Assembly: GCA_947579605.1 (NCBI GenBank)
Contig: OX388317.1
Location: forward strand, 15,333,384-15,397,383
DNA from: Athripsodes cinereus
Lineage: Eukaryota; Arthropoda; Insecta; Trichoptera; Leptoceridae
DNA: 64,000 nucleotides
Direction: 5' to 3'
A model generated the notes under the pieces. That model searched no databases. It saw nothing but the letters and a program-made list of their open reading frames with translations, and was not told where the DNA came from. Both the position numbers and the translations under genes were made by a program. Numbering within the stretch: position 1 is the stretch's first letter; every line of letters begins with the position of its first letter. Of the stretch, positions 40,689 through 52,475 are shown piece after piece.

Positions 40689-41928
40689 ATTCTTCGTATT
40701 CGTAAAGAAATTTTATTACATTTTTGGCGCCTTAGTGAAGTGTAATATATTATGGTACATTCAGAAAATTTGAGAAAATAATTACTTACGTACTTTCTCT
40801 CATCAATAAATTTCACCTCCGAAACAATCATTTTCTGCTGTAAGGGGGTTTTGAATCTAATTAAGTATATACTAAAGCCAAATTTATCTTGATTGAAAGA
40901 ATTGGTGTAAATTAAATTTGTAAACAGAATCAAATACGTATTGTTAATATTAGGTATATTGTGTTTTCTTAAACGTAGGTGTAAGTCCATAAGTTTAGAT
41001 GATATAATTAAATCCTTTCTCTGCTTTCCACGAGTATTAAATACAAAATAATTATTTGTGCGAAATACATAATGTAAATTTTCTCCAATGTAACAGTTTC
41101 TGTAATATTATTTGTATTTCTCATAAGGATAAGAGTTGTATTGTTTTCCTAACATAAGTGTTTCAATTAGTGTTCTTACACCAGACGGCTCCACTTCCCA
41201 ATACGTACTTGTACATAACAGGGACACGTGTTTAATTATACATTACAATGGCTAATACTTACATAGTCACTAAATATTGTCAGGTAATAATACCTACAAT
41301 ATATTGTACATAGAAGTCTTGTAGTGATATGTATTTACCCTTATTATCAACAAACCTTGTTATGTTATTTGCTTGTATCAAAGTATTGTCGTGTTTCGTG
41401 TGTTGTATCTACATCGTATGATTTGCTTATGTCCTTATATAATGTACAATGCTGTTAATTGAAGGTTCATGGCAAATATGAATAATTAATAAAGCGTATT
41501 TGTAATTAATAATCAATTTACTCAGAGCTTATAAATCTGGCTGAAATTTTAAAGATTAATTCTTATATAATAAATAAATAAGTATTGAAATAGTTAGTCG
41601 TAACTATATTTTATAGAAGACCCAGAGCATAACATAAAATTTTGTTCTGTTTGAGGACTAGAGTGGAAGATGCTTGTAGTCGACAGTGAAAAATATGTAG
41701 GTAATTATCAGTACCCCATAAAAATATCAAGAAGTATGTAGATATTTAAAATACAACGTTTCTTTGCCGATTGAAGTTTTGTTCTTCTTATTATCAACCA
41801 CTCGTTGATTTCTACTGACTCTACTATTGTCTCATTTGCATTATTCGTATGTGTCCAAGGGAATTCTTAATAAAAATCGTTGTAGCTATCTGTTATCGAC
41901 CTTCATGCTTAACCCTACTTGTTTGCAG

Positions 41929-42020
41929 TTCCAAACAACATCGGTCGCGTGTGAATGGGACAATGTTATTACATACAATCTTTGTGAGAACATTGGCTAT
42001 GGATGGCATCAGCACCATCA
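41929..42020 (+). other. Exon-like segment, plus strand, 92 bp
   Basis: A branch-like 'tgcttaaccc' and 'ctacttgtttgcag' precede the segment, and 'catca|gtaagtgt' ends it, so both splice sites are strong. GC is about 43%. Two of three frames are open: FQTTSVACEWDNVITYNLCE and SKQHRSRVNGTMLLHTIFVR. It lies 9.4 kb downstream of the promoter-like site at 32.5 kb. The bases just before it (a frame reading VVAICYRPS) vaguely recall a LINE endonuclease motif, so an old retroelement is the main alternative. Confidence 0.35.
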
Positions 42021-42489
42021 GTAAGTGTAGTATGGTAACATGGTGATATCTGTGTTGTACTACAAATAAGTATACCTATACAACTACGGCTTATCCATGA
42101 GAATAAGGGAAGGGAATCCATCTACAGTCTTCTGAGTATAAAGCCTATAGGTACTATAATAATATTATGCTGACTGCTGCACCTCGGGTCACGAGTTGTG
42201 TCTAATAATTAGCATATTAACGGATTGTGACGTGTCCGAACTGGATCCACCATACACCACAACACTGCCCTCTATCTTCCCATTGTATCAACCACGTACA
42301 TCTACCTATTACATACAATATGTTTTCTTACATTATAATAAATAATACATTTTATCCTACCTATAGGTATACTAGGTAAATATTGTTGCACTAACCCACA
42401 ATCTGTATGAACACTGCAATTACTATTAGGTATTACTTAATACAAATAGATTTCATTTTGACGAGGTCAAAAGGCGAACTTGCTATTAG

Positions 42490-42537
42490 TCCGCTGGGTA
42501 CCCCACTTGTGGGATATGCCCGGATGGTATAGTATGT
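42490..42537 (+). repeat. Family A repeat, 3' fragment
   Basis: 'gctgggtaccccacttgtgg' followed by 'gatatgcccggatggtatag'. The copy is short and clean. Confidence 0.7.
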
Positions 42538-44363
42538 TTTCTTACTGTATGTAGTAGCAGCGAAAGGTGTTCTGCACCGCCATTGTAATCAATAATCTGA
42601 AACATAATCTTCGAATAATAATTCTTCAGATTCTCATTGATATTCTTAATTGAAATAATTGAACTTGATTATTTCGTGTTCAAAGAAAATAAATTATTTC
42701 ATTCTTCTTGTGACAAGTTTAGAGACAAAAATTGACTTACTATCCCATAAACAACAGTCGAGAAATATTTCAATTTCGTAAAACATTTTAATTTTCTGTA
42801 GAAAACAAGTAAGATATTCTATTGCGAATCAATTTAAACGTGTGAATCGATTTTAATAATTACCGAATCCTAGCCGTTTTGGTAATTGAATAAATTTGTT
42901 TCATTGATATTTAATGTATATTGTATTATTTTATTCAATACATTCTATGTATATCGTTTTCTCTATCTGTATAATATTACATAATTGTAATACCTGCAGT
43001 TCTATTAATGCATAATACAATAAATCTTTGTTAGTTCCACACTTCCAAACAGCGCCACTTACAATTGAACAACAACACTCGAAACTATTACATTGTATCA
43101 ACAAGTCTAATAGTGGATACTGTTACTACTTGGTAAATGTAAAAATACCAAGTCCCCAACAACAACAAACGTTTATTTACATATTGACGATAACATCTCA
43201 ACACTATTTACAATATTGTAATTGCACTTGCCTCTGTTTATTTCTGCAGTCCCGATACAACTATTAGTTAGGTATATGTTTATGTAGTTATTACATTTTG
43301 CTAGAATGGAAATTGAAGTGTTCTCTCCCACCTACGATTGCCGCAATATAATAATATGCGAGTAAATTATATTGGAATTTGTCTCGCCTTTTAAATAATT
43401 CTAAGAATTGGTCAATTTAGTCCGCAGTAGGATAAGTATTTTATTATTATTTTATATCAGTAAATCTGACTAATACCATATAACAGTAAACTTGCAAAAA
43501 ATCAAATATTGGAATCGACACATCTAATAAAAACAATAATAGTTAATAATTAAATATAAATGTACCTACGCATATATATAGTTGTCGACACAATTCCATA
43601 TTGAGTTTATCGACTACGTATGCAACAAGAAATACTTCGTTCAAGATTGATTAACGATGTAGACACAGGATAACTGTATTGTTCAAATATTTGTCATCGG
43701 ACCGATACATAAGTAAGAGACTTTTTTCAAGTATCAATTTATTAACAAGAATTTCCACATTTGGTTCATTCATCACGATTAAAAAAGGTAATTTTTTATT
43801 CGAACAACGATTTTATTCAAGTACATATTATCTTCTTACGTTGTAAATGCGTAAGTATGCGGTATTTCTATTATAAGAACATTCTGCGTGTCTCGTGATT
43901 GATACTAATTAAGTATGACCATAACACGAAAGATTTATTAATTAAGACAAGCACCGCAGGTAGATACCATTAATTACATTAAAGGTTATGTTAATGATCA
44001 TTGTCTGCGCATGTCTTCATTACTGCTAAGTGTAATATCGTATAACAAATATTAACTATCAATTCACACGGCTGACTGATTTATCAACGTTGCGCATATT
44101 GATCAATTACAAGTTGCGCCTAATTGATTTTCCTTATTATTCCGAATGATTTACTTACACAATGCCTATCAATCATCTTCTATTTTTTTTTTGTATAAAT
44201 AAAATATGCATAAGCTGCTTTATAATCTAATTAAGAATAACCGTAGCAGGTTTGTACAAACACTAAAACTTCCCATTTCAAGTGAATCTTCCATCATTAT
44301 AAATATGACACACATGAAGTCTTTATTTCCAATAGTTGGATTACTTATTTTGTTTGTATGAAG

Positions 44364-44853
44364 CAGGGATGTCGCGAATATTCGCATCCGCATCCGCAAA
44401 TGCGGAGCTTCCGCATGTATTTGGACATCTGCATCCGCATCCGTAATAATCGATGCGGATGTTCATGCGGATGCGGATGTAAGACAAGTTGCGACAAGAA
44501 AGAAATGGGGCGGGGCTGGCGAATGGCGCGTGCCGTTCGCACTTGACATTAACCAATGGGAACGAAAAAATTGGTGACAAGATCCGACGCGTTTTTATTT
44601 AGCCGGTTTTATTTTATTTTTGCAAATAACAAAAAAGTAAAAAATGTTTGGCAAAAAATCATAATATCATTGTAGCAAAAATTTCGTCACATATTTGACA
44701 GTGGGGCCAACCAACTAAGATAGTTCCTATTTTTTTTCTATAACATCTTGAACATCCGCATCCGCATTCGCATCCGCGGATGTGAGCCTTCAAAAATCCG
44801 CATCCGCATTCACATCCGCGGATGTGTAAAAATCGACATCCGCAACATCCCTG
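44364..44853. mobile_element. Non-autonomous hAT-type transposon with exact 8-bp target duplication
   Basis: The left end is 'cagggatgtcgcgaat' and the right end is the reverse complement of 'cagggatgttgcggat'. The element is flanked on both sides by 'gtatgaag' (44356-44363 and 44854-44861). CAGGG-type ends and an 8-bp duplication are the marks of the hAT superfamily. Each end carries tandem 'gcatcc/gcggat' hexamers in both orientations, likely transposase-binding sites. The 490-bp body has no transposase. Its GC-rich middle contains 'ggggcggggc' (44507-44516) and 'aaccaatggg' with a CCAAT box (44553-44557). The intact target duplication argues for a fairly recent insertion. Confidence 0.88.
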
Positions 44854-45403
44854 GTATGAAGTTCCCATGATTAGTTCTATTTATATCATTTAACCTTTGA
44901 TAATAAACTTCTACTTATAAAAAAAACCATATAAGTCTTCAAACTGTATCAAATTAAATTGTATTGATGATTTCATTTCAGTATCAATGAATAGATTTCA
45001 TATAACTCTATCAAAATGAAATTTACATCCACTATACAACTACCACTTACTATTGCTATAATATATAATTCGATAAAGATATCCTTCTCTATTTGATCTG
45101 TGAATTATGTAAGCATCGACAATTCGATGTTCTTCCTTTTGCATTATAGAGTGTTAGTAGTAATTCCCATCTGAATAATCAAACAGGCATCGGCGCCGAT
45201 TGTAGATTTATAAAATGATGTTTAAACATTGAATCAGCGCGGCAACGAGTATTTGTAATCACCCATTTACATTAACTACCATTTATAGTGGTGCATTAGT
45301 TTGTTTTGATGAATAAACTATCTTGATTTAAACGCCAATCGGCAATATTGTATAAACTCATTCGAAAATAAGCGTCTCTCATTTCAAGAGTAACAAAACA
45401 TTT

Positions 45404-45984
45404 GAATCGGTCATTTGAGAAACAACATAAGTAGGTCAATACAAACTATTCAGAAATCACAGAAAAACTGTTTCTTATAAAATTTTGAATGAAATGTCGA
45501 TATCTTACTCAAATCAAAATGTTACTTTGATTTGAGTGTGTGAAATGAACACAAAATACAAAAATAAACCTTTATTTTATGTCAAAATATTTTATTTGTA
45601 TATTAATTTGTTAATTTTAAACCTTTGACTTATGTTGTTTCTAAAATGAACACCATTTCAGGGAATAAAAATCAACACTTTCATTCCAGATTATTTATTA
45701 AACAACCAAAAATCACTATTTTTCATAATTTTCACCCACGTTAGTGGTTGGCGTCAAGTGTCAGCTGTGAATCGACACGAAAAAATTTAGTGTAGTTACA
45801 ACATAAATCCTGACTTGTGTTGTTTTTCTATTGACTGGCCGAGTTAATCAGCTCAATTTTTATCAAATAGGTAAAAATTACGTGGTTTCTAAATGAAATA
45901 ACGTGCGTTTCAAGAAAAAGGACCCAAATCCAAAAAAAAATTCGCTAAGAACCTGACTTATGTTGTTTCTCAAATGACTGATTC
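45404..45984. mobile_element. 581-bp inverted-repeat element (MITE), unclassified
   Basis: Terminal inverted repeats of about 32 bp: left 'gaatcggtcatttgagaaac' and on through 'aacataagtagg', right the reverse complement of 'gaatcagtcatttgagaaac' and on through 'aacataagtcagg'. Flanks are 'attt' on both sides, a possible 4-bp target duplication. Two further copies of the 'gacttatgttgtttct' word lie inside (about 45626 and 45808), in the right-end orientation. An internal hairpin with 12-bp arms ('actcaaatcaaa', 45506-45536) sits near the left end. No protein is coded. I do not recognise the superfamily. Confidence 0.75.
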
Positions 45985-46997
45985 ATTTATTTTCTTCGAC
46001 TTTATAAAGTGTTGTTCTATTATATCATCATACAAATCACTGACATTGTTTTCTTTGATTTACATTTCAAAGACATAAAAAGAAAATACCGTGTAATTTG
46101 CCGTACAAAATAATTTAAGTTGATATCAAAGTATTGTTTCTGTATTGTGTCCATATTCTGTACTGTCTAACTTAATGAGTAATTAGATACCCATCGGATA
46201 ATGAAATTGTATTAACCTCTTGTTCATTCAATTTAACAATGAGATTACATCAACTGAAATTGATTTATTATTTTTAGAATGCATTTTCAACAACGACCAG
46301 ATTGCGGTCAAGCCAATAATTGCTCGATAGTAATCTTTGAACCCATTGTTCTTACCGTTCAAGAATCTGCTTGTTCAGTAATAATATTATGAGTCTTGTT
46401 GAATATTGTAAAACCATTAATGCTTGTATATTATATTTTGATATCAGCTATCGGCGATGAAATTATTTAAAACGGTGCTCTGCGGATCGTTAAGAGTTTT
46501 TTTTTAAACGTCATAATACACCGCGTTATATTGTAAAGTGTTTTATAATAAAGTCAGCCGACACCGTCTTAGTACACATATTATTATATTGTGATATGCG
46601 CGAATAAAGATCGCATATTGTCTATAATAATGCTGGCTTTAATATTGTTATTAAATGAATATAAAATTATGGAAAATGGATTGTGTACACAACCGGTCAT
46701 AAAGCGCATTCTTAGCCGCCTATTTAGCGCTAAATTCATATAACATTTGTATTAGATTATAATATTATAGTATGATATACATATTTCAGAGTATCTATAG
46801 ATGTTTCGACTTTAGTTCACATATTGAATACTATTTTCTGATTTTATAAATTCACTTTCATATAAATTTTATGACACGATTCTATCAACATCCAAATACA
46901 TGTGTAAAAATCAATCAGAAATCAAAGAACTCAAATTAGTCATGTATTTTTTTTATGGTTGCACTTACATTTACCATTTTGATTATTACAAAGTAAT

Positions 46998-47065
46998 TTT
47001 TCAATGGAGAAGACAGCTTGCATTTTTATTACATGCAGCTGGTCTGCTGGCTATCCCACTTATAG
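46998..47065 (+). repeat. Family A repeat, 3' half fragment
   Basis: 'gagaagacagcttgcatttt', 'tattacatgcagctggtctg', 'ctggctatcccacttata'. It is followed at 47143 by another family A piece in the opposite orientation. Confidence 0.6.
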
Positions 47066-47142
47066 AATTATGTAGGTACATCTTTCAAAAATTTTATTTT
47101 CTTTATTCATTTAAAAAAATAAAACTATATTAATTAAAAAGT

Positions 47143-47280
47143 AATTCAGAATGAGTGACAAACCTCGTCGCTGAATTTAAAATGTAAACTGTATTTTTCG
47201 AATACCTGCTTCATACGGAACACTCGAAAACCTTCGAAAAAGAGTAGGAGACCAACTCTTCGCCGGGTGCTTCACAGAAA
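47143..47280 (-). repeat. Family A repeat, 5' half fragment in inverted orientation
   Basis: On the minus strand: 'gaagcacccggcgaagagtt', 'ggtctcctactctttttcg', 'aaggttttcgagtgttccg', 'caggtattcgaaaa' and 'attcagcgacgaggtttg'. It is the 5' half of the element, ending where the plus-strand fragment at 46998 would continue. This suggests an inversion or a twin-primed insertion of a single copy. Confidence 0.65.
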
Positions 47281-47307
47281 TTATTTATAAAATATTTTCA
47301 TGTTATA

Positions 47308-47329
47308 TTATTATTATTATTATTATTAT
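47308..47329. repeat. (ATT)n microsatellite
   Basis: About seven uninterrupted trinucleotide units. Confidence 0.9.
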
Positions 47330-47640
47330 CGATAATTCACTTTATTAAATTATAATAATTAAACTGCCGTAATATTTTATGATATACTTAGCTCCCAGTA
47401 TTACCGTCTATCTTCTAGAGGAGAAGGCGAGATATGGTTGGGTCGGACGAGGAAGCAGTGTACCTATTAGGTATACTCGCATCTTACTGCAATACTTGCC
47501 TTCACATTACACACCACTTCACTGATGAAATGTATTCAGATAACCCGGCTGCTAATAGTCTTGTTTAACTTGCAGTATCCGTATTACGGAGAACAGTGAT
47601 TAAAATATTTATGTGCCTTTCCTTAATGGTATTAAATTAT

Positions 47641-48215
47641 AAACATACAATGTTAAAAATAACATCTTTAACGCCAGAGGGTGATCTTCAATCAGAATTG
47701 CCAATCCGCATAGGAGCTGCCTTCAGGGCTTTCAATAACATACACAGAATTTGGAGGGCATCTGAAATCAATCTTAGGACGAAATGCCGCCTGTTCAGTG
47801 CCTATATTATCCTAATCCTTCTATATTGCTGTAATTCGTGACACCTAACCAAGACTCAAGAGCGAAAGATACTATGTAAGTTATGAAAAGAAGTATCTCA
47901 GAAGAATATTCGATGTTAGATGGTATGAGCATGGCACAAATTATATTATGCATATGCGCACACAGCAATGATCTTTAGTCTCTTTAATACGGAGAGACGA
48001 TGATTCTGGTTGAGTCTTGCTATGAAAATTTCCAGTGATAGTTGACCAAAATGACCAATGTTTTTTCATCCATATGATTGAACATATTCATATGACAACG
48101 ACATCAAAGCGCTAGGAATGTTATTGAAAGAGGTGACTCAATTGGCGCAGAGACGCTCTGAATGGAATAGACAATATTCTGTCCTGCGTTCCCGAAAGAG
48201 TCCGAAAAATAAACA
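47641..48215 (+). pseudogene. LINE fragment, reverse-transcriptase C-terminal region
   Basis: The first frame reads DLQSELPIRIGAAFRAFNNI, then WRASEINLRTKCRLFSAYII and LLYCCNS, matching the LINE ORF2 segment 'RI..A..AF..L..IWRSS.I..RTKLRLFN..V...LLYG.E.W'. Frameshifts and stops follow. The C-terminal piece EVTQLAQRRSEW recurs at 48120. The region between is shortened compared with intact LINEs. The copy at 55040-55340 covers the same part and is similarly broken. Non-functional. Confidence 0.7.
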
Positions 48216-49581
48216 AATCGAAATTCACTGACTTTTCCTCTCATGGAAATATTTTGGTGGCTAGAAAGGTTTAATATTATGGTAACTGTTTCATTATTTT
48301 TATCTCTCTGATTTAACGAAAACAGTGTTAATATTATCACTAGTAGACAAGGAACCTTTACAGAATGTATTGCATACAAATATACTTTCACCTGTAACTT
48401 GGTCAAACATGTACATGGCCTTCCTGAAAACACTGAAATTCTCAAAAGTGACACTGTTCTCCCAAAGTGTGTGGTGCATAAGCCAGATCTTCAGCCTTAT
48501 TGGCAGATATTTTTTTAATATAGCGGTGATTAATATTATGTTACAACTCTAGTTATTCCTTTATAATCAGATTATGGTAAATACGTACCTACCATGTTAA
48601 AATGCTCTCACAGATGGGGTGTGAACTGCGAATGTTGCATATTATTATAGTAACTAGTGTGTAGTATTACTTGCACTGATACAGATCACATTCCGAGAAT
48701 AACACATATTCAGAAGGCTCCCGGGAGGAGCTGTCCGATATCAAAATGAGTTGTTATTTTAATGCCATTTCTACCATAATATCAAGTGTACTATCAACAA
48801 GACCTTGGTATAATATTATTCATACTCTTGTGTTAATAACACGAGTTAAAATATGTTAGGACGTCATAATGTGTTACCATCTTTATCCATCTATCTCATC
48901 ACGGCATCTTTCATGTATAAGAATGGAAGCCTGTAGACTCAAACACATATAGAGCCTTCATTATATTGACATCTGCATTATATTATTAAAACCTGCATCA
49001 AATGTTCTTATGAGTTTTGCAAAATAATTACAATAAAATATAGCTTACTAAATATGATTTATTCCCAAATGTGAACGGTCTTCTAGATAAAGTATTTTTT
49101 TTAAATTCGAAATAAGACCTTTAACCGTTGTATTTGATTACGAATGCGAAATCTGACATATATTATTTGCATTTAATAATTAAATATATCGCTTGACCTA
49201 TAGACTTCTTGACAAATGGATAACCGTAAACCGGCAGAGTTTTTACGAGTTAAAATGAAAAATCACCTTATTACAGTTATGCTCATCGTTTTCAAGTCAA
49301 AAGCAAACACTATGGAGATTTTGCAAGCCTGGGGCCTACAGAACAGTACCCGTGGTCCGTCCCAGCTGATACACAGCGCGGTCACGAGTTTGTGGTTCAC
49401 ACCCTAATTTATTCACTGGTTGTAATCGTGAAACTTGCGGAAGTAACGCGGAATTACTTATATGTTTATTGGTTCTTGCTTTTGTTCTCAAATTTCATAA
49501 TAAAAGTCACAAATAGAAAATTAAGTTAATAAATACTTAGAAGAAAATCTCTTTTTGCATGTCATATTATTAATTACAACT

Positions 49582-49784
49582 TTAATTAAAATAAAACACT
49601 TATTTGTAGTATATCCACGGTGACTTTTTATTGGACGCGAGCCGGCTTTCAAGAGCTTCCGCTCTCATCATCAGGCAGGCTTTTCGCCAGCCTGATGATG
49701 AGAGCGGAAGCTCTTGAAAGCTGGCTCGGGTCCAATAAAAAGTCACCGTGGATATACTACAAATAAGTGTTTTATTTTAATTAA
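49582..49784. mobile_element. 203-bp snap-back inverted repeat with hammerhead-like core in each arm
   Basis: The two arms are reverse complements over nearly 95 bases with only a few mismatches (for example 49637/49729 and 49644/49722), and a short centre at about 49677-49689. Each arm, read toward its outer end, contains CTGATGA (49692-49698 on plus; 49668-49674 on minus), a hairpin GAGAGC-GGAA-GCTCTT, GAAA, a palindromic GCYGGC and then TC. This is the order of a hammerhead ribozyme of the small type found in Penelope-like elements and retrozymes. One extra U sits between CTGATGA and stem II. The arms end in AT-rich 'ttaattaaaataaa'. No protein is coded. Confidence 0.75.
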
Positions 49785-51279
49785 TTCAACATGAATTTCC
49801 ACCAAGTACCGTCGGTTGAAAATATCAACTTTTAATTACAACTTTTATTCCCGAATTTCATCACAGCATTTGAAAGTAAGTAATAAAAGTTTTCACTAAA
49901 AAAATGTGAACTACCTACCTTTGGACACTAGAACATATTGATAGATATAATGTTATTTACAAACGTTTTTTGTAAGTATGTGTTTTACCTTATGGAATCA
50001 TTAGTACCTACTATGTTAATTAATATTAATTGTGCATTGAATAAGTGTGTTATTTACTAATTACTCTGCAATCATAATTAAAATAAAATAATTTATACTC
50101 TTGTCATTTCTTTAATTACAAAATGTCTTTTTCCGTTATCCTTCAGTTATACAATGTAGGTCATAAGAATATTTCGAATATTCATTCGGATACAGTTAAT
50201 TCAGTTTTGCTCTCTGCAGTATTTTGTTATTCAAATGTTTTATATATTTATGTATTCTTTCATTTGTACAGCAGTATTAAAAATATAAAAGTCATAAAAA
50301 CCTACCTAACTGGGCATGAGCCCGTACCAAGGTAGACTGAACCATTTTTCACCATACTTTGTCTCAGCGCTCAATTTTCTTTACTTTAGTTTCTAAGATT
50401 ATTTTCCTTACTTTATTTAATCATAACATAACACACACGCTCACGCACACACACATATATAGAACCTATATAATATATTACATTAATCAGCATTTTTCTC
50501 AGTGAGAATTTTGCTACGTGTAATAATAGGTGCAACTTATTCTTAAAAAATAAAAATCTATCTCAGAAAAGAATGTACTAAAAATGGAATATCCCAAGAA
50601 TGAGTGGAAAAATTACTCACAATATGATACAAATGTCCATGTCCAAAATTCTGACGAAAATTCTGTTTATTAATGACTAAGACAGAAAAAAATGTGTTTT
50701 ATTATATCAATCAGAATCTTTTGGAATGTAGGGTAAAATTTGTAATTGTATCTACCTGTCGTCGATCATGTCGAATTCATATATTTTAATACGATAATTA
50801 TATAAATATAATAATTTTAGTTTATTAGAAAAATGTTCACTCAAAATATTCGTAAGGTGTATCGGTCCATTACTCTTTTGTACGTCTAAACTTATGTGTG
50901 TTATAAAACTTCGTTGTTTTATTTATTTATTGTGTCTTTTTTATTTATGAGCACTGTTTCAATACAATCTTAACATTCATAAATATGGGTTCTTATTAAA
51001 ATCGTCCATATTTTGTAATCCTGTAATCATTATAAACTTGGCACTCAGCGGCATCCTGAGTTATTGCTGCTCCCGTCGCATAAATTTATTTTAGAAATGT
51101 GTTTCATATTTTATTATATTCTCTCGTAATATTTTAGACTTGAAAATTTAAATTGAAATATAAATAAAATTCGTTTTTAATATCACATACCGAAAAAAGA
51201 GTATGTTGGAAACTACTTATATCTGTTGTTAAAAATACAGTTTTTTACGGAGCATGTTCTGAAAGTAAGGTTACTGTTG

Positions 51280-51325
51280 TTACTGGCTACCCCACTTGTG
51301 GAAGAAGCCGTGATGCTATACTAAA
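51280..51325 (+). repeat. Family A repeat, 3' fragment
   Basis: 'actggctaccccacttgtgg' followed by 'aagaagccgtgatgctatac'. Confidence 0.65.
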
Positions 51326-52374
51326 TAAAATGACACATTTTTCAATGTAAGATTTTGAACCAAGGACTCCATAATTGGTGAGGGTCATTAAAAACAAGTA
51401 TTTAGTTCACTTGTTGAATTTAAGTAAATTATTATTTGAGAATTAATGTAATCTTTTAATGACGTAGCAATCATTTGACTTTTTTTAAATTAATTTGAAA
51501 CTTTTACTCATTTGGAGTATTCATTCTTCTCTAAATTGTTTGTTCTTCTAAAGAAATATCTAAGAAAAGTTTTCTACACTCAATAACAATTTGTTGACAA
51601 TATTTTCGTGAACGTCGCTTAATAAAATATAATATTTGTCTTAAATCGTCGTAGTAAGAAAAAGCTGTCTTATATTGATCATTGAATTTATTTTAATCAT
51701 ATTGTTATCGTTACATTGCAATATAGAGAGTTGGTAGCTCGTGATATCCCTTGAAGCAATATCATAAACACTGTCCTGTTGTCAGTTTATATTGCGTAAC
51801 TTTATTATTTGAACCATAAAGTTAATTGAACGCAACCTTATAATAAAACAATATATATTGACTACTACATATTACTACCTTCATATCGCATGCGTTAAAT
51901 AATAATAATATGAATAGGATTATTGTTTATCTAACTCTCAGTCGCAATAACAATATCAAATATTTTCAAAGATGCTCGCGGCTATAATAAATGTTTCCAT
52001 GTTCAAGTAAGTAATCTCGTTTAGACTTATTGCAAAGAATTTTTCTATTATTATTAACCACTCGGGATAATCATTTCCTTGACAGAATCTGCTAGTGTTT
52101 GCAATAAGTTTGAAAATAACTACTGAACAAATTTAATGACTTAGAAAGCTTTCAAGATTCACAGACAGGTGTTAAATTAATGATTACTTTAGAAAACTTT
52201 TAGACAAATTTTTCGATTTTAACAACAAACTTATTGTTCAAGATTATAGAAATAATAAACGTACCTATTTCTTTTTATCTGCGTATCTACGTGTTAATTG
52301 TCGAATTTTATTGCTTATTTACTTATGTTCAGGAATAAGTTAAACAAATATGCACCATGATGATGATTCTGGAT

Positions 52375-52475
52375 GATTTTGTTTTGACACCCTTTAACAG
52401 TCCCTAGACCGTCTCAAGGGCGCCGGTGAAGAGTGCAGTTTTCAATTTGCTTCTGAAGCTGGTGATAATTCGAGC
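52375..52475. repeat. Low-copy repeat shared with 38250-38335
   Basis: Contains 'accgtctcaagggcgccgg' and 'ttttcaatttgcttc', the words shared with the 38-kb copy. GC is higher than in the flanks. Unclassified. Confidence 0.35.

Noticed and set aside
43028..43267. 79-codon frame with Gln-rich stretch
   Set aside because: The caacaacaac run gives Gln codons by chance. There is no splice context, no start context and no family.
44341..44580. Overlapping open frames on both strands rich in Cys/Gly or Pro/His/Arg
   Set aside because: They are shadows of the gcatcc/gcggat hexamer repeats at the left end of the hAT-type element.
44659..44868. 69-codon minus-strand frame with repeated RGCECGCG units
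   Set aside because: It is the translation of the hexamer repeats at the right end of the same element, running into its flank. Not a metal-binding protein.
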